37,348 nucleotides of DNA from Stutzerimonas stutzeri SDM-LAC (lineage in GTDB: Bacteria; Pseudomonadota; Gammaproteobacteria; Pseudomonadales; Pseudomonadaceae): contig NZ_AGSX01000195.1 in assembly GCF_000235745.1 (NCBI RefSeq), positions 1-37,348 of the forward strand, in the 5' to 3' direction. Below are positions 25,661 through 37,290 of this stretch, in pieces. Below the pieces are notes generated by a model. It made no database searches. It was not told where the DNA came from and was given only the letters and a program-made list of their open reading frames with translations. Position 1 is the first letter of the stretch. Every line of letters begins with the position of its first letter. Made by a program: the position numbers and the translations under genes.

Positions 25661-27003
25661 AGACGCTTTCATCTTTCGGCCCGGCCAACCGCATCGCGCG
25701 TAGCGAAGAAACCCATCCGCTGACCTGGCGTCTGCGCGACGACGGCCAGCCGGTATGGCTCGACGAATACCGGCAGAAGGCTGGCTACGACGCGCTGCGC
25801 AAGGCGCTGGCCGAGATGGGCCAGGCCGACATCGTGCAGACGGTGAAGGAATCGGGCCTCAAGGGCCGTGGCGGTGCGGGCTTCCCCACGGGCGTGAAGT
25901 GGGGCCTGATGCCCGCCGACGAATCGCGCAACATCCGCTACCTGCTGTGCAACGCGGACGAGATGGAACCCAACACCTGGAAGGACCGCTTGCTGATGGA
26001 GCAACTGCCGCACCTGCTGGTGGAAGGCATGATCATCAGCGCCCGCGCGCTCAAGGCGTATCGCGGCTATATCTTCCTGCGCGGTGAATACGTCGATGCG
26101 GCGCGCAACCTCAACCGCGCCATCGATGAGGCCAGGGCTGCCGGACTGCTGGGCAAAAATATCCTCGGCAGCGGCTTCGATTTCGAGCTGTTCGTGCACA
26201 CCGGTGCCGGCCGCTACATCTGTGGCGAGGAAACCGCGCTGATCAACTCGCTGGAAGGCCGCCGCGCCAACCCGCGCGCCAAGCCGCCCTTCCCCGCCGC
26301 CGTCGGCGTCTGGGGCAAGCCAACCTGCGTCAACAACGTCGAAACCCTGTGCAACGTGCCGGCAATCATCGGCAGCGGCGTGGATTGGTACAAGTCTCTT
26401 GCCCGTCCCGGCAGCGAAGACCACGGCAGCAAGCTGATGGGTTTTTCCGGCAAGGTAAAGAACCCCGGTATCTGGGAACTGCCCTTTGGCATCACCGCAC
26501 GCGAACTCTTCGAGGATTACGCCGGCGGCATGAAGGATGGCTACACCCTCAAGTGCTGGCAGCCCGGCGGCGCCGGCACCGGCTTTCTACTGCCTGAGCA
26601 CCTGGAGGCGCAGATGTCCGCCGGCGGCGTCGCCAAATTCGGCACCCGCATGGGTACCGGCCTGGCGCTGGCCGTCGACCACACCGTCAGCATGGTCTCG
26701 CTGCTGCGCAACATGGAAGAGTTCTTCGCCCGCGAATCCTGCGGCTGGTGCACGCCATGCCGCGACGGCCTGCCCTGGAGCGTGAAGACCCTGCGTGCGC
26801 TGGAGCGCGGTCAAGGCACACCGCAAGACCTCGACATCCTGCTGCGACTGGTGGATTTCCTCGGCCCCGGCAAGACCTTCTGTGCCCATGCGCCTGGCGC
26901 AGTGGAGCCGCTGGGCGCCGCGATCAAATATTTCCGACATGAGTTCGAGGCGGGCGTCGCCCAGACCACGGTCACGTCCCCAAGGCCGGCGCTAACGAAT
27001 TAG
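25657..27003 (+). CDS. nuoF: NADH:quinone oxidoreductase subunit F
   Basis: NADH- and FMN-binding subunit where electrons enter complex I. 448 residues, with the glycine-rich NADH/FMN motif [10 protein letters not shown] (70-79), the G-A-G-x-Y-I-C-G-E-E-T segment for FMN, and N3 cluster ligands C362, C365, C368 and C409. The start is the ATG that overlaps the nuoE stop; an in-frame ATG at 25552 lies inside nuoE and can be dismissed. It is followed by an unusually long gap for this operon (131 bases). Confidence 0.96.
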   Translation: MKTLSSFGPANRIARSEETHPLTWRLRDDGQPVWLDEYRQKAGYDALRKALAEMGQADIVQTVKESGLKGRGGAGFPTGVKWGLMPADESRNIRYLLCNADEMEPNTWKDRLLMEQLPHLLVEGMIISARALKAYRGYIFLRGEYVDAARNLNRAIDEARAAGLLGKNILGSGFDFELFVHTGAGRYICGEETALINSLEGRRANPRAKPPFPAAVGVWGKPTCVNNVETLCNVPAIIGSGVDWYKSLARPGSEDHGSKLMGFSGKVKNPGIWELPFGITARELFEDYAGGMKDGYTLKCWQPGGAGTGFLLPEHLEAQMSAGGVAKFGTRMGTGLALAVDHTVSMVSLLRNMEEFFARESCGWCTPCRDGLPWSVKTLRALERGQGTPQDLDILLRLVDFLGPGKTFCAHAPGAVEPLGAAIKYFRHEFEAGVAQTTVTSPRPALTN

Positions 27004-27104
27004 AAGACGTTGGAGGTTAAAGGCTGAACGCCGGGTGAAAGAGCCGTACGGCCTCATCCAGCCCCGATCCTTCCCTTCAGCGGACAAGTTTCCTATTAGC
27101 CAGA

Positions 27105-27118
27105 CCCGCGCAAGCGGG
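27105..27118 (+). promoter_or_regulatory. GNRA-type hairpin in the nuoF-nuoG spacer
   Basis: CCCGC-GCAA-GCGGG is a perfect 5-pair stem with a GCAA tetraloop, 16 bases before the nuoG ATG. There is no T-run after it, so it is not a terminator; RNA processing, stability or translation control are possible. A perfect palindrome GCCGTACGGC (27043-27052) is also in this 131-base spacer. Confidence 0.4.
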
Positions 27119-27134
27119 ATGAGAAGACCTAGAA

Positions 27135-29840
27135 ATGGCCACTATCCACGTAGACGGCAAAGACTACGAAGTCGATGGAGCGGACAACCTGTTGCACGCC
27201 TGTCTCTCCCTCGGCCTCGATGTTCCCTATTTCTGCTGGCACCCGGCGCTGGGCAGCGTCGGCGCCTGCCGCCAGTGCGCGGTCAAGCAGTACAGCGATG
27301 AGAACGACACTCGCGGTCGCCTGGTCATGTCGTGCATGACACCGGCCACCGACAACAGCTGGATTTCCATCAAGGACGACGAAGCCCGGGCCTTCCGCGC
27401 CAGCGTTGTCGAATGGCTGATGATCAACCACCCGCACGACTGCCCGGTGTGCGAGGAAGGCGGACACTGCCACCTGCAAGACATGACGGTGATGACCGGC
27501 CACAACCAGCGCCGTTACCGCTTCACCAAACGCACCCACAACAATCAGGAGCTCGGCCCCTTCATCGCCCACGAGATGAACCGCTGCATCGCCTGTTACC
27601 GGTGCGTGCGCTACTACAATGACTATGCGGACGGCACCGACCTGGGCGTGTTCGGCGCCAACGACAACGTGTATTTCGGCCGTGTCGAAGATGGCGTGCT
27701 GGAAAGCGAGTTCTCCGGCAACCTCACCGAGGTCTGCCCCACCGGGGTATTTACCGACAAGACCCACTCCGAGCGCTACAACCGCAAGTGGGACATGCAG
27801 TTCGCGCCCAGCATCTGTCACGGCTGCGCCTCCGGCTGCAACATCAGCCCCGGCGAACGCTACGGTGAAATCCGCCGCATCGAGAACCGTTTCAACGGCG
27901 AAGTGAACCACTACTTCCTCTGCGACCGTGGGCGCTTCGGCTATGGCTACATCAACCGCTCCGACCGTCCCCGCCAGCCCGTGCTGGGTACCGACAAGCT
28001 CGGCGTCGACGCCGCGCTCGACGCGGCTGCCGGGCTGCTGAAAGGCAAGCGGGTGATTGGCATTGGCTCACCACGCGCCAGCCTGGAAAGTAACCATGCC
28101 CTGCGCGCACTGGTCGGCGTGGAGAACTTCTACAGCGGTATCGCCGCCAACGAGCTGGAGAATATCCGGCTGATCCGCCAACTGCTGCAGAACGGCCCGC
28201 TGCCGGTGCCGACGATGCGCGAGATCGAAAGCCACGATGCGGTATTCATCCTCGGCGAGGACCTGACCCAGACGGCCGCGCGCATGGCGCTGTCCGTGCG
28301 TCAGGCCGCCAAGGGCAAGGCCACCGAAATCGCCGCCTCGATGAAGATTCAGGACTGGCACATCGCCGCGGTGCAGAACGTCGCGCAAGGCGCCCTGCAT
28401 CCGGTGTTCATCGCCAGCGTCAGCGAAACCCGTCTTGACGACATCGCCGAGCAGAGCGTACATGCCGCACCGGTCGATCTGGCCCGCCTCGGTTTTGCCG
28501 TGGCCCACGCCATCGACCCCAGCGCGCCAGCCGTTGACGGCCTGGAAGCCGAAGCTCGCGAGCTGGTGCAGCGGATCGCCGACGTCCTGCTCGCTGCCAA
28601 GCGCCCGCTGCTCATCAGCGGCGCCTCGCAGGGCGAGAAGAGCCTAATCGAAGCCGCCGGCAACATCGCCCAGGCGCTGAAGAATCGTGAGAAGAGCGCT
28701 TCGATCAGCCTCGTCGTGCCGGAAGCCAACAGCCTCGGCGTAACGCTACTCGGTGGCGAATCCGTGGATGCCGCGCTGGATGCGCTGATCTCCGGCGATG
28801 CCGAGGCCGTGATCGTGCTGGAGAACGACCTCTACCGCCGCGCCGATCAGACCAAGGTGGACAAGGCGTTGGCCGCTGCCAAGGCCGTCATCGTTGCCGA
28901 TCACCAGCAGACCGCCACCACGGCCAAGGCCCATCTGGTGCTGTCCGCCGCCAGCTTCGCCGAAGCCGACGGCACCCTGGTCAGCCAGGAAGGCCGCGCG
29001 CAGCGTTTCTTCCAGGTTTTCGAGCCCAGCTACTACGACGGCAAGATCCTGGTGCGCGAAGGCTGGCGCTGGATGCACGCGCTGCAGTGCACGCTGCAAG
29101 GCAAGGCCGTGGACTGGACCAATCTGGATCAGGCCACCGCCGATTGCGCCGCGGCCAACCCGCAGCTGCAGGGCATTCTGGCCGCCGCACCGCTTTCCTC
29201 GTTCCGCATCAAGGGCCTGAAAATGGCGCGCGAGCCGCTGCGCTACAGCGGACGCACCGCCATGCGCGCCAACATCAGCGTGCACGAACCGCGTCAGCCG
29301 CAGGATCAGGACTCACCGTTCGCCTATTCCATGGAAGGTTACTCCGGCAGCGCCGAGGATCGGCAGCAGATTCCATTCGCTTGGTCGCCGGGCTGGAACT
29401 CGCCGCAGGCCTGGAACAAGTTCCAGGACGAGGTTGGCGGCCACCTGCGTGCCGGTGATCCCGGTGTGCGCCTGCTCGACGACGTTCGTCAGGATCTGGC
29501 CTGGAAAACCGCACCCGCCGCCTTCGCACCCGCGCTCGGCAGCTGGCAGGTGGTGCCGCTGCATCACTTGTTCGGCAGCGAGGAAACCACGGCGCTCGCC
29601 GCACCTATCCAGAGCCGCATCCCGCAGCCCTATGTCGCCCTGGCCGAAGCCGAAGCCCAGCGTCTTGGCGTGGCCGAAGGCGCGCTGCTCAGTCTGCGGG
29701 TCGCCGATCGGCACTTGCAGCTGCCGGTGCGCATCGATGAATCCCTGGGCCTCGGCCTGGTCGGTCTGCCGGTCGGCCTCGAAAGCATTCCGGTACTGAA
29801 CGGCGCCTGCCTGGCCACTGAACTGGAGGCGTCGCGATGA
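27135..29840 (+). CDS. nuoG: NADH:quinone oxidoreductase subunit G
   Basis: Largest peripheral subunit, 901 residues. N-terminal [2Fe-2S] N1b ligands C34, C45, C48 and C67; [4Fe-4S] N4/N5 ligands including H99, C103, C106 and C112; and C151-x2-C-x2-C of the next cluster. A C-x2-C-x3-C set follows near residue 229 with a later C in Y-F-L-C-D, which fits the extra cluster N7 of enterobacterial and pseudomonad NuoG. The rest is a molybdopterin-enzyme-like fold that has lost its cofactor. The stop overlaps nuoH by four bases (ATGA). Confidence 0.96.
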   Translation: MATIHVDGKDYEVDGADNLLHACLSLGLDVPYFCWHPALGSVGACRQCAVKQYSDENDTRGRLVMSCMTPATDNSWISIKDDEARAFRASVVEWLMINHPHDCPVCEEGGHCHLQDMTVMTGHNQRRYRFTKRTHNNQELGPFIAHEMNRCIACYRCVRYYNDYADGTDLGVFGANDNVYFGRVEDGVLESEFSGNLTEVCPTGVFTDKTHSERYNRKWDMQFAPSICHGCASGCNISPGERYGEIRRIENRFNGEVNHYFLCDRGRFGYGYINRSDRPRQPVLGTDKLGVDAALDAAAGLLKGKRVIGIGSPRASLESNHALRALVGVENFYSGIAANELENIRLIRQLLQNGPLPVPTMREIESHDAVFILGEDLTQTAARMALSVRQAAKGKATEIAASMKIQDWHIAAVQNVAQGALHPVFIASVSETRLDDIAEQSVHAAPVDLARLGFAVAHAIDPSAPAVDGLEAEARELVQRIADVLLAAKRPLLISGASQGEKSLIEAAGNIAQALKNREKSASISLVVPEANSLGVTLLGGESVDAALDALISGDAEAVIVLENDLYRRADQTKVDKALAAAKAVIVADHQQTATTAKAHLVLSAASFAEADGTLVSQEGRAQRFFQVFEPSYYDGKILVREGWRWMHALQCTLQGKAVDWTNLDQATADCAAANPQLQGILAAAPLSSFRIKGLKMAREPLRYSGRTAMRANISVHEPRQPQDQDSPFAYSMEGYSGSAEDRQQIPFAWSPGWNSPQAWNKFQDEVGGHLRAGDPGVRLLDDVRQDLAWKTAPAAFAPALGSWQVVPLHHLFGSEETTALAAPIQSRIPQPYVALAEAEAQRLGVAEGALLSLRVADRHLQLPVRIDESLGLGLVGLPVGLESIPVLNGACLATELEASR

Positions 29841-30832
29841 ACTGGCTGACTCCCGAAGTGATCGACGTGATCATCGCCGTGGTCAAGGCGCTGGTGATCA
29901 TGCTGGCGGTGGTGGTGTGCGGCGCCTTGCTGAGCTTCGTCGAACGCCGCCTGCTGGGTTGGTGGCAGGACCGCTACGGCCCCAACCGGGTCGGCCCGTT
30001 CGGCATGTTCCAGATCGCCGCCGACATGCTGAAGATGTTCTTCAAGGAAGACTGGAACCCGCCGTTCTCGGACCGCTTGATCTTCACGCTGGCGCCGGTG
30101 GTGGCGATGAGCTCGCTGCTGCTGGCCTTCGTCATCGTGCCGATCACCCCGACCTGGGGCGTGGCGGACCTGAACATCGGCCTGCTGTTCTTCTTCGCCA
30201 TGGCCGGTCTCACGGTGTACGCGGTGCTGTTCGCCGGCTGGGCGAGCAACAACAAGTTCGCCCTGCTCGGCGCCCTGCGCGCCTCGGCGCAGACGGTGTC
30301 GTACGAGGTGTTTCTCGGGCTGTCGCTGATGGGGATTGTCGCCCAGGTCGGCTCGTTCAACATGCGCGACATCGTCGAGTACCAGCAGCAGAACCTGTGG
30401 TTCATCATTCCGCAGTTCCTCGGCTTCTGTACCTTCTTCGTCGCCGGTGTCGCGGTCACCCACCGCCATCCCTTCGACCAGCCGGAAGCCGAGCAGGAAC
30501 TGGCCGACGGCTATCACGTCGAGTACGCCGGGATGAAATGGGGCATGTTCTTCGTCGGTGAATACATCGGCATCGTGACCATTTCGGCGCTGCTGACCAC
30601 GCTGTTTTTCGGCGGCTGGCACGGGCCTTTTCTGGATACCCTGCCCTGGCTCTCGTTCTTCTATTTCGCGGTGAAGACCGGCTTTTTCATCATGCTGTTC
30701 GTGCTGTTGCGCGCCTCGCTGCCGCGCCCACGCTACGACCAGGTGATGGCCTTCGGCTGGAAGTTCTGCCTGCCGCTGACCCTGATCAACCTGCTGGTGA
30801 CCGGCGCGCTTGTGCTGGCCGCGGCCCAGTAA
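29837..30832 (+). CDS. nuoH: NADH:quinone oxidoreductase subunit H
   Basis: Membrane subunit of 331 residues with about eight helices, linking the quinone site to the proton channels. Conserved E-R-R near residue 35, the N-R-x-G-P-F-G-M-F-Q-x-x-A-D segment and the acidic loop (F-D-x-P-E-A-E-x-E-L, about 213-222) are intact. Confidence 0.96.
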   Translation: MNWLTPEVIDVIIAVVKALVIMLAVVVCGALLSFVERRLLGWWQDRYGPNRVGPFGMFQIAADMLKMFFKEDWNPPFSDRLIFTLAPVVAMSSLLLAFVIVPITPTWGVADLNIGLLFFFAMAGLTVYAVLFAGWASNNKFALLGALRASAQTVSYEVFLGLSLMGIVAQVGSFNMRDIVEYQQQNLWFIIPQFLGFCTFFVAGVAVTHRHPFDQPEAEQELADGYHVEYAGMKWGMFFVGEYIGIVTISALLTTLFFGGWHGPFLDTLPWLSFFYFAVKTGFFIMLFVLLRASLPRPRYDQVMAFGWKFCLPLTLINLLVTGALVLAAAQ

Positions 30833-30843
30833 GGAGAAAACCC

Positions 30844-31392
30844 ATGTTCAAGTACATAGGCTCGGTGCTACACGGCACCTACACCCAACTGCGCAGCCTG
30901 GTGATGGTGTTCGGCCATGGCTTTCGCAAGCGCGACACCTTGCAATACCCCGAGGAGCAGGTTTACCTGCCGCCCCGCTATCGCGGTCGCATCGTCCTGA
31001 CCCGCGACCCCGACGGCGAGGAGCGCTGCGTGGCTTGCAACCTCTGCGCGGTAGCCTGTCCGGTGGCCTGTATTTCATTGCAAAAGGCCGAGACCGACGA
31101 AGGTCGCTGGTATCCCGAGTTCTTCCGCATCAACTTCTCGCGCTGCATCTTCTGCGGCTTCTGCGAAGAAGCCTGCCCGACCAACGCAATCCAGCTCACA
31201 CCGGATTTCGAGCTGGGCGATTACAAACGTCAAGATCTGGTTTACGAGAAAGAAGACCTACTGATTTCTGGAACCGGCAAGTATCACGACTACAACTTCT
31301 ACCGCGTCTCGGGCCTGGCCATCGCCGGCAAACCCAAGGGCGCTGCGCAGGACGAGGCGGAGCCGATCAATGTCAAGGGGTTGTTGCCATGA
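30844..31392 (+). CDS. nuoI: NADH:quinone oxidoreductase subunit I
   Basis: Ferredoxin-like subunit of 182 residues with two [4Fe-4S] clusters (N6a, N6b): C62, C65, C68, C72 and C101, C104, C107, C111, each in C-x2-C-x2-C-x3-C form. The start follows AAGGAGAAAACCC, the best Shine-Dalgarno in this part of the operon. Confidence 0.97.
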   Translation: MFKYIGSVLHGTYTQLRSLVMVFGHGFRKRDTLQYPEEQVYLPPRYRGRIVLTRDPDGEERCVACNLCAVACPVACISLQKAETDEGRWYPEFFRINFSRCIFCGFCEEACPTNAIQLTPDFELGDYKRQDLVYEKEDLLISGTGKYHDYNFYRVSGLAIAGKPKGAAQDEAEPINVKGLLP

Positions 31393-31462
31393 CGCTCGTT
31401 CGATTTGCGCACGCTGCGCCAGCCGGCTTCGAGTCGGCCCCCCACCGGTCGAGGATGTACTG

Positions 31463-31963
31463 ATGGAATTCGCTTTCTACTTTTCCGCCGGCGTGGCCGT
31501 GGTTGCCACACTACGGGTGATCACCGGCAGCAACCCGGTGCATGCCCTGCTCTACCTGATCACCTCGCTGCTGGCGGTATCGATGTGCTTCTTCGCCCTC
31601 GGCGCGCCTTTTGCCGGCGCGCTGGAAATCATCGTCTATGCCGGCGCCATCATGGTGCTCTTCGTGTTCGTGGTGATGATGCTCAACCTCGGCCCTAACA
31701 CGGCAAGCCAGGAACGCGCCTGGCTGCAACCGCGGGTTTGGATAGGGCCGTCGCTGCTGGCAGCGATCCTACTGGCGCAGTTGCTCTGGGCCTTGTTCGC
31801 AGCGCCGGAATACGCACCGGCAGGCCTGACCACCATCGGACCCAAGGAGGTCGGCATCGCCCTGTTCGGGCCTTACCTGCTGGCCGTCGAGCTGGCGTCC
31901 ATGCTGCTACTGGCGGCGCTGGTCGCCGCCTTCCACCTTGGCCGCCATGAGGCGAAGGAGTAA
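31463..31963 (+). CDS. nuoJ: NADH:quinone oxidoreductase subunit J
   Basis: Membrane subunit of 166 residues with five hydrophobic segments. The third contains the glycine-rich V-Y-A-G-A-I-M-V-L-F-V-F-V stretch known for the pi-bulge. I chose the ATG at 31463 (MEFAFYF), which gives the normal N-terminus; in-frame starts from 31370 onward would add a non-hydrophobic extension overlapping nuoI. It sits 70 bases after nuoI and 3 before nuoK. Confidence 0.94.
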   Translation: MEFAFYFSAGVAVVATLRVITGSNPVHALLYLITSLLAVSMCFFALGAPFAGALEIIVYAGAIMVLFVFVVMMLNLGPNTASQERAWLQPRVWIGPSLLAAILLAQLLWALFAAPEYAPAGLTTIGPKEVGIALFGPYLLAVELASMLLLAALVAAFHLGRHEAKE

Positions 31964-31966
31964 CCC

Positions 31967-32275
31967 ATGAGTTCGATACCAATGGAGCACGGCCTGGCCA
32001 TTGCCGCCGTACTGTTCTGCCTAGGGCTGGTCGGTCTGATGGTGCGCCGCAACATCCTGTTCATGCTGATGAGCCTGGAAGTGATGATGAACGCCGCGGG
32101 CCTGGCCTTCGTCGTGGCCGGTAGCCGCTGGCAACAACCGGATGGGCAGGTGATGTTCATTCTGGTGATCACCCTGGCCGCGGCCGAGGCCGCCATCGGC
32201 CTGGCGATCCTGCTGCAGTTGTATCGCCGCTTCAACACCCTTGATGTCGATGCAGCAAGCGAGATGCGCGGATGA
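31967..32275 (+). CDS. nuoK: NADH:quinone oxidoreductase subunit K
   Basis: 102 residues, three transmembrane helices, MrpC-like. The two conserved buried glutamates on helices 2 and 3 are present (S-L-E-V-M-M-N-A and A-E-A-A-I-G-L-A). The stop overlaps nuoL by four bases. Confidence 0.96.
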   Translation: MSSIPMEHGLAIAAVLFCLGLVGLMVRRNILFMLMSLEVMMNAAGLAFVVAGSRWQQPDGQVMFILVITLAAAEAAIGLAILLQLYRRFNTLDVDAASEMRG

Positions 32276-34116
32276 ACCTACTATTGCTCACCTTCGTTTT
32301 CCCGCTGCTCGGCTACTTCCTGCTGGCCTTCTCGCGCGGGAAGATTTCAGAAAACCTGGCCGCCGTGATCGGCGTCGGTTCGATCGGCCTGTCGGCGCTG
32401 ATCGCGGCGTTGTGTATCTGGCAGTTCAACACCTCGCCACCGGAGGGCGGCGTGTTCAGCCAGCACCTGTGGCAGTGGCTGGGCGTGGTCGGTCTCAGCG
32501 TCGCCTTCGGCCTGCACCTGGACGGCCTGTCGCTGACGATGCTCGGCGTGGTCACCGGTGTCGGCTTCCTGATCCACCTCTTCGCCAGTTGGTACATGCG
32601 CGGTGAAGAGGGCTATTCGCGCTTCTTCGCCTACACCAACCTGTTCATTTTCAGCATGTTGCTGCTGGTGCTGGGCGACAACCTGCTGCTGCTGTACTTC
32701 GGCTGGGAAGGCGTGGGGCTGTGCTCCTACCTGCTGATCGGCTTCTACTTCAAGGAACGCAAGAACGGCCACGCCGCGCTCAAGGCCTTCATCGTCACCC
32801 GCGTCGGCGACGTGCTGATGGCCTTCGGTCTGTTCATCCTGTTCGTCCAGCTGGGCACGCTGAACATTCCGGAACTGCTGGCATTGGCGCCGCAGAAGTT
32901 CGCCGAGGGCGATCTGTGGATCACCCTGGCGACCCTGGCGCTGCTCGGCGGCGCGGTGGGCAAGTCCGCGCAACTGCCGCTACAAACCTGGCTGGCCGAC
33001 GCCATGGCTGGCCCGACACCGGTTTCCGCACTGATCCACGCGGCGACCATGGTCACCGCGGGCGTCTACCTGATCGCCCGCACCCACGGCCTGTTCCTGC
33101 TTGCACCGGATGTGCACGAACTGGTGGGTATCGTCGGCGGCGTGACCCTGGTGCTGGCCGGCTTCGCCGCTCTGGTGCAGACCGACATCAAACGCATCCT
33201 CGCCTACTCGACCATGAGCCAGATCGGTTACATGTTCCTCGCCCTGGGCGTGGGTGCCTGGGACGCGGCGATCTTCCACCTGATGACCCACGCCTTCTTC
33301 AAGGCGCTGCTGTTCCTCGCCTCCGGTTCGGTGATCAATGCCTGCCACCACGAGCAGAACATCTTCAGGATGGGCGGACTGTGGAAGAAGCTGCCACTGG
33401 CCTACGCCAGTTTCATCGTCGGCGGCGCGGCACTGGCAGCGCTGCCGCTGATCACCGCCGGCTTCTACTCCAAGGACGAAATCCTCTGGGAAGCCTTCGC
33501 CAGCGGCCACAGCGGCCTTCTCTACGCAGGTCTGCTCGGGGCCTTCTTGACGTCCCTGTACACCTTCCGCCTGATCTTCATCGCCTTCCACGGCGAGGTG
33601 AAGACCGAGGCGCATGCCGGTCGCGGCCTGGCCCACAACCTGCCGCTGGTGGTGCTGATCGTGCTCTCCACCTTCATCGGCGCGATGATCGTGCCGCCGT
33701 TGTCTGGCGTGCTCCCAGAAAGCGTCGGCCATGCCGGTGGTGAAGCCAAGCACAGCCTGGAAATCGCCTCCGGTGCCATCGCCCTGGCCGGCGTTCTGCT
33801 CGCGGCGCTGCTGTTCCTTGGCAAGCGCGGCCTGGTCAGCGCCATCGCGCAAAGCGCGCCGGGGCGTTTCCTTTCGGCCTGGTGGTACGCCGCCTGGGGC
33901 TTCGACTGGCTTTACGACAAGCTTTTCGTGCAGCCCTACCTCTGGCTCACCCGCCTGCTGGGCCGCGACCCCATCGACGCCACCATCGGATTGGTACCGC
34001 GCACCGCTCGTGGCAGCCATGTGCTGCTGAGCCGTAGCGAAACCGGCCAGTTACGCTGGTACGCCCTGTCCATCGTTGGCGGAGCCGTGCTGTTGCTCGG
34101 CATCGTTCTGCTCTGA
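32272..34116 (+). CDS. nuoL: NADH:quinone oxidoreductase subunit L
   Basis: Distal antiporter-like proton-pumping subunit, 614 residues with about 15-16 helices and the long lateral C-terminal helix. Conserved features include [10 protein letters not shown] near residue 147 (channel glutamate), the K-S-A-Q-L-P-L-x-x-W-L-x-D-A-M segment near 228-244, and the [11 protein letters not shown] stretch near 305. The frame is intact to the end. Confidence 0.97.
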   Translation: MNLLLLTFVFPLLGYFLLAFSRGKISENLAAVIGVGSIGLSALIAALCIWQFNTSPPEGGVFSQHLWQWLGVVGLSVAFGLHLDGLSLTMLGVVTGVGFLIHLFASWYMRGEEGYSRFFAYTNLFIFSMLLLVLGDNLLLLYFGWEGVGLCSYLLIGFYFKERKNGHAALKAFIVTRVGDVLMAFGLFILFVQLGTLNIPELLALAPQKFAEGDLWITLATLALLGGAVGKSAQLPLQTWLADAMAGPTPVSALIHAATMVTAGVYLIARTHGLFLLAPDVHELVGIVGGVTLVLAGFAALVQTDIKRILAYSTMSQIGYMFLALGVGAWDAAIFHLMTHAFFKALLFLASGSVINACHHEQNIFRMGGLWKKLPLAYASFIVGGAALAALPLITAGFYSKDEILWEAFASGHSGLLYAGLLGAFLTSLYTFRLIFIAFHGEVKTEAHAGRGLAHNLPLVVLIVLSTFIGAMIVPPLSGVLPESVGHAGGEAKHSLEIASGAIALAGVLLAALLFLGKRGLVSAIAQSAPGRFLSAWWYAAWGFDWLYDKLFVQPYLWLTRLLGRDPIDATIGLVPRTARGSHVLLSRSETGQLRWYALSIVGGAVLLLGIVLL

Positions 34117-34138
34117 ATTTGCGCAAGGACTCGAAATC

Positions 34139-35668
34139 GTGATTCTGCCCTGGCTAATCCTGATTCCCTTCATCGGCGGCCTGCTCTGCTGGTTCGTCGA
34201 ACGTTTCGACAAGAGCATGCCGCGCTGGATCGCCCTGCTCACCATGTCGCTGCTGCTCGCGCTCGGCCTCTGGCTGTGGGCCGGCGGCAACTACCAGCTC
34301 GCCCCCGCGCCCGGCGCCGAGGCCAACTGGGCCGTGGAATTCAAGCACGTCTGGATCGAGCGCTTCGGCATCAACCTGCATCTGGCGCTCGATGGCCTGT
34401 CGCTGCTGATGATCATGCTCACCGGCCTGCTCGGTGTGCTCTCGGTGCTCTGCTCCTGGAAGGAAATCCAGCGCCACGTCGGCTTCTTCCACCTCAACCT
34501 GATGTGGATTCTCGGCGGCGTGGTCGGCGTGTTCCTTGCCCTGGACCTGTTCCTGTTCTTCTTCTTCTGGGAAATGATGCTGGTGCCGATGTACTTCCTC
34601 ATCGCGCTCTGGGGTCACAGCTCGGAAGGCAAGCGCTCGCGGATCAACGCGGCGACCAAGTTCTTCATCTACACCCAGGCCAGCGGCCTGATTATGCTGG
34701 TGGCGATCCTCGGTCTGGTGCTGGTCAACTACCACAACACCGGTGTGCTGACCTTCGACTACCAGTTGCTGTTGCAGGCCGATCTGGCGCCGGGCGTCGA
34801 ATACCTGCTGATGCTGGGCTTCTTCATCGCCTTCGCGGTGAAATTCCCTATCGTGCCGCTGCACTCCTGGCTGCCCGATGCCCACGCCCAGGCGCCCACC
34901 GCCGGCTCCGTCGACCTGGCCGGCATCCTGCTGAAAACCGCCGCCTACGGCATGATCCGCTTCGCCCTGCCGCTATTCCCGGATGCCTCGATGGACTTCG
35001 CGCCCATCGCCATGGGCCTCGGCCTGCTCGGCATCTTCTACGGCGCGGTGCTGTCGTTCGCGCAAACCGATATCAAGCGCCTGATCGCTTATTCCAGCGT
35101 CTCGCACATGGGCTTCGTGCTGATCGGCATCTATTCCGGCAGCGAACTCGCCCTGCAAGGCGCGGTGGTGCTGATGATCGCTCACGGCCTCTCGGCCGCG
35201 GCGCTGTTCATCCTCAGCGGCCAGCTCTATGAGCGTCTGCACACGCGAGACATGCGCGAGATGGGTGGCCTGTGGTCGCGCCTGCCCTGGTTGCCGCCGC
35301 TGAGCCTGTTCTTCGCCGCCGCCTCGCTGGGCCTGCCCGGCACCGGCAACTTCATTGGTGAGTTCGTGGTGCTGTTCGGCGCCTTCGCCAACTCGCCGTG
35401 GGTGGTGGTGATCGCCACCTTCGGCCTGGTGCTGTCGTCCATCTACTCGCTGGCGATGATCCACCGCGCCTACTTCGGGCCGAGCAAGGCCGAAGGGCTG
35501 TTGCAAGGCCTGGACGCGCGCGAGATCGGCATGGTGCTGCTGCTGGCCGTGCTGCTGGTACTGCTCGGCGTCTATCCGCAGCCGGTGTTCGACACCTCGC
35601 TTGCCACCATGAACGGTGTGCAGCAATGGATCGATACCGCTTTCACCCCAACAGTTTCGGCCCGGTAG
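34139..35668 (+). CDS. nuoM: NADH:quinone oxidoreductase subunit M
   Basis: Antiporter-like subunit of 509 residues, about 14 helices. F-W-E-M-M-L-V-P-M-Y-F (channel glutamate near 145), the L-H-S-W-L-P-D-A-H segment and T-D-I-K-R-L-I-A-Y-S-S are present. The start is a GTG at 34139 preceded by CAAGGAC; it yields the family's normal N-terminus (I-L-P-W-L-I-L-I-P-F) and length, whereas the in-frame ATG at 34076 lies inside nuoL and would add 21 unrelated residues. Confidence 0.95.
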   Translation: MILPWLILIPFIGGLLCWFVERFDKSMPRWIALLTMSLLLALGLWLWAGGNYQLAPAPGAEANWAVEFKHVWIERFGINLHLALDGLSLLMIMLTGLLGVLSVLCSWKEIQRHVGFFHLNLMWILGGVVGVFLALDLFLFFFFWEMMLVPMYFLIALWGHSSEGKRSRINAATKFFIYTQASGLIMLVAILGLVLVNYHNTGVLTFDYQLLLQADLAPGVEYLLMLGFFIAFAVKFPIVPLHSWLPDAHAQAPTAGSVDLAGILLKTAAYGMIRFALPLFPDASMDFAPIAMGLGLLGIFYGAVLSFAQTDIKRLIAYSSVSHMGFVLIGIYSGSELALQGAVVLMIAHGLSAAALFILSGQLYERLHTRDMREMGGLWSRLPWLPPLSLFFAAASLGLPGTGNFIGEFVVLFGAFANSPWVVVIATFGLVLSSIYSLAMIHRAYFGPSKAEGLLQGLDAREIGMVLLLAVLLVLLGVYPQPVFDTSLATMNGVQQWIDTAFTPTVSAR

Positions 35669-35675
35669 TCTCGCC

Positions 35676-37145
35676 ATGGAATTCACACAGCAACACTTCA
35701 TCGCCCTGCTGCCCTTGCTGATCACCGGTGCCACCGCCATCGCGGTGATGCTGGCCATCGCGTGGCAACGCAACCACGGGCTCAGCTTCGTCGTCACGTC
35801 GGTGGGTCTCACGCTCGCCCTGGTGTCGATAGTGCCCGCGCTGCGGGTCGCGCCGCTGGACGTGACGCCGCTGCTGCGGCTGGACGCCTTCGCCTTTTTC
35901 TACAGCGCCGTGGTGCTGGTCGCGACACTGGCCTGCGTGACCCTGGCCCACGCCTACCTGGGCGAGAAAGCCGACTCCGACGGCTTCCCGGGCAACCGCG
36001 AAGAGCTTTATCTGCTGATGGCGCTGTCAGCCGCCGGCGGTCTGGTGCTGGTCAGCGCGCAGCACCTGGCCGGGTTCTTCATCGGCCTGGAGCTGCTCTC
36101 GGTGCCGGTGTACGGGCTGGTCGCCTACGCCTTCTTCAACAAGCGTTCGCTGGAAGCCGGCATCAAGTACATGGTGCTTTCCGCCGCCGCCAGCGCCTTC
36201 CTGCTGTTCGGCATGGCGCTGCTCTACGCCGAGTCGGGCAGCCTCAGCTTCGCCGGTATCGGCGCCAGTCTGGCCGCGCAAGGCTCGTCAGCACTGGTGC
36301 AGGCTGGCATCGGCATGATGCTGATCGGCCTCGGTTTCAAGCTCTCGTTGGCGCCCTTCCACCTGTGGACGCCGGACGTCTACGAGGGCGCGCCGGCTCC
36401 AGTGGCGACCTTCCTGGCCACCGTCAGCAAGGTGGCGGTGTTCGCCGTGTTGCTGCGTCTGTATCAGCTGTCGCCAGCCACCAGTGGCGGCTGGTTGAAC
36501 GAGGCGCTGAGCCTGATCGCCATCGCCTCGATCCTGATCGGCAACCTGCTGGCGCTTAACCAGAGCAACCTCAAGCGCCTGCTGGGTTATTCATCCATCG
36601 CCCACTTCGGCTATCTGCTGGTGGCGCTGATCGCCAGCAAAGGCCTGGCGGTGGAGGCCATCGGCGTCTATCTCGTGACTTATGTGTTGACCACGTTGGG
36701 CGCATTCGGCGTGATCACCCTGATGTCGAGCCCGTTCAAAGGCCGCGATGCCGATGCGCTCTACGAGTACCGAGGGCTGTTCTGGCGGCGCCCCTACCTG
36801 ACCGCCGTGCTCACCGTGATGATGCTGTCGCTGGCAGGTATTCCGCTGACGGCAGGCTTCATCGGCAAGTTCTACGTGATCGCTTCCGGCGTCGAATCCC
36901 AGCTGTGGTGGCTGCTGGGCGCGCTGATCATCGGCAGTGCGGTGGGCCTGTTCTACTACCTGCGAGTCATGGTGACGCTGTACCTGGTCGAGCCGGGCAT
37001 TCGCCGCCACGACGCCCCCATCAACTGGGGGCAGCGTGCCGGGGGCATGATGCTGCTGGCCATCGCGGTACTCGCGTTCTTTCTGGGCGTTTATCCGCAG
37101 CCGTTGCTGGAGCTGGTACAGCAAGCGGGGCTGGTGGCTGTATAG
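35676..37145 (+). CDS. nuoN: NADH:quinone oxidoreductase subunit N
   Basis: Third antiporter-like subunit, 489 residues and about 14 helices, with the conserved G-L-E-L-L-S-V-P-V-Y-G segment, F-H-x-W-T-P-D-V-Y-E-G-A-P near 230, and the N-L-K-R-L-L-G-Y-S-S-I-A-H-F motif near 300. I chose the ATG at 35676 (MEFTQQHF) after the nuoM stop; an earlier in-frame ATG overlaps nuoM. Last gene of the operon. Confidence 0.95.
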   Translation: MEFTQQHFIALLPLLITGATAIAVMLAIAWQRNHGLSFVVTSVGLTLALVSIVPALRVAPLDVTPLLRLDAFAFFYSAVVLVATLACVTLAHAYLGEKADSDGFPGNREELYLLMALSAAGGLVLVSAQHLAGFFIGLELLSVPVYGLVAYAFFNKRSLEAGIKYMVLSAAASAFLLFGMALLYAESGSLSFAGIGASLAAQGSSALVQAGIGMMLIGLGFKLSLAPFHLWTPDVYEGAPAPVATFLATVSKVAVFAVLLRLYQLSPATSGGWLNEALSLIAIASILIGNLLALNQSNLKRLLGYSSIAHFGYLLVALIASKGLAVEAIGVYLVTYVLTTLGAFGVITLMSSPFKGRDADALYEYRGLFWRRPYLTAVLTVMMLSLAGIPLTAGFIGKFYVIASGVESQLWWLLGALIIGSAVGLFYYLRVMVTLYLVEPGIRRHDAPINWGQRAGGMMLLAIAVLAFFLGVYPQPLLELVQQAGLVAV

Positions 37146-37290
37146 ACCGGGTCCATCAAAGCAGCTGTGGCGCAGCTGCTAGATCAGTCAGCCCGTGGTC
37201 GCCTGCTTTGGTTTCGCTGCGGTTGGGCAGAAGAAACAACTTCCACCGCCTTCCCTGCTAATCCGTTGCTGCCCGCAATTATTGCCCGCA

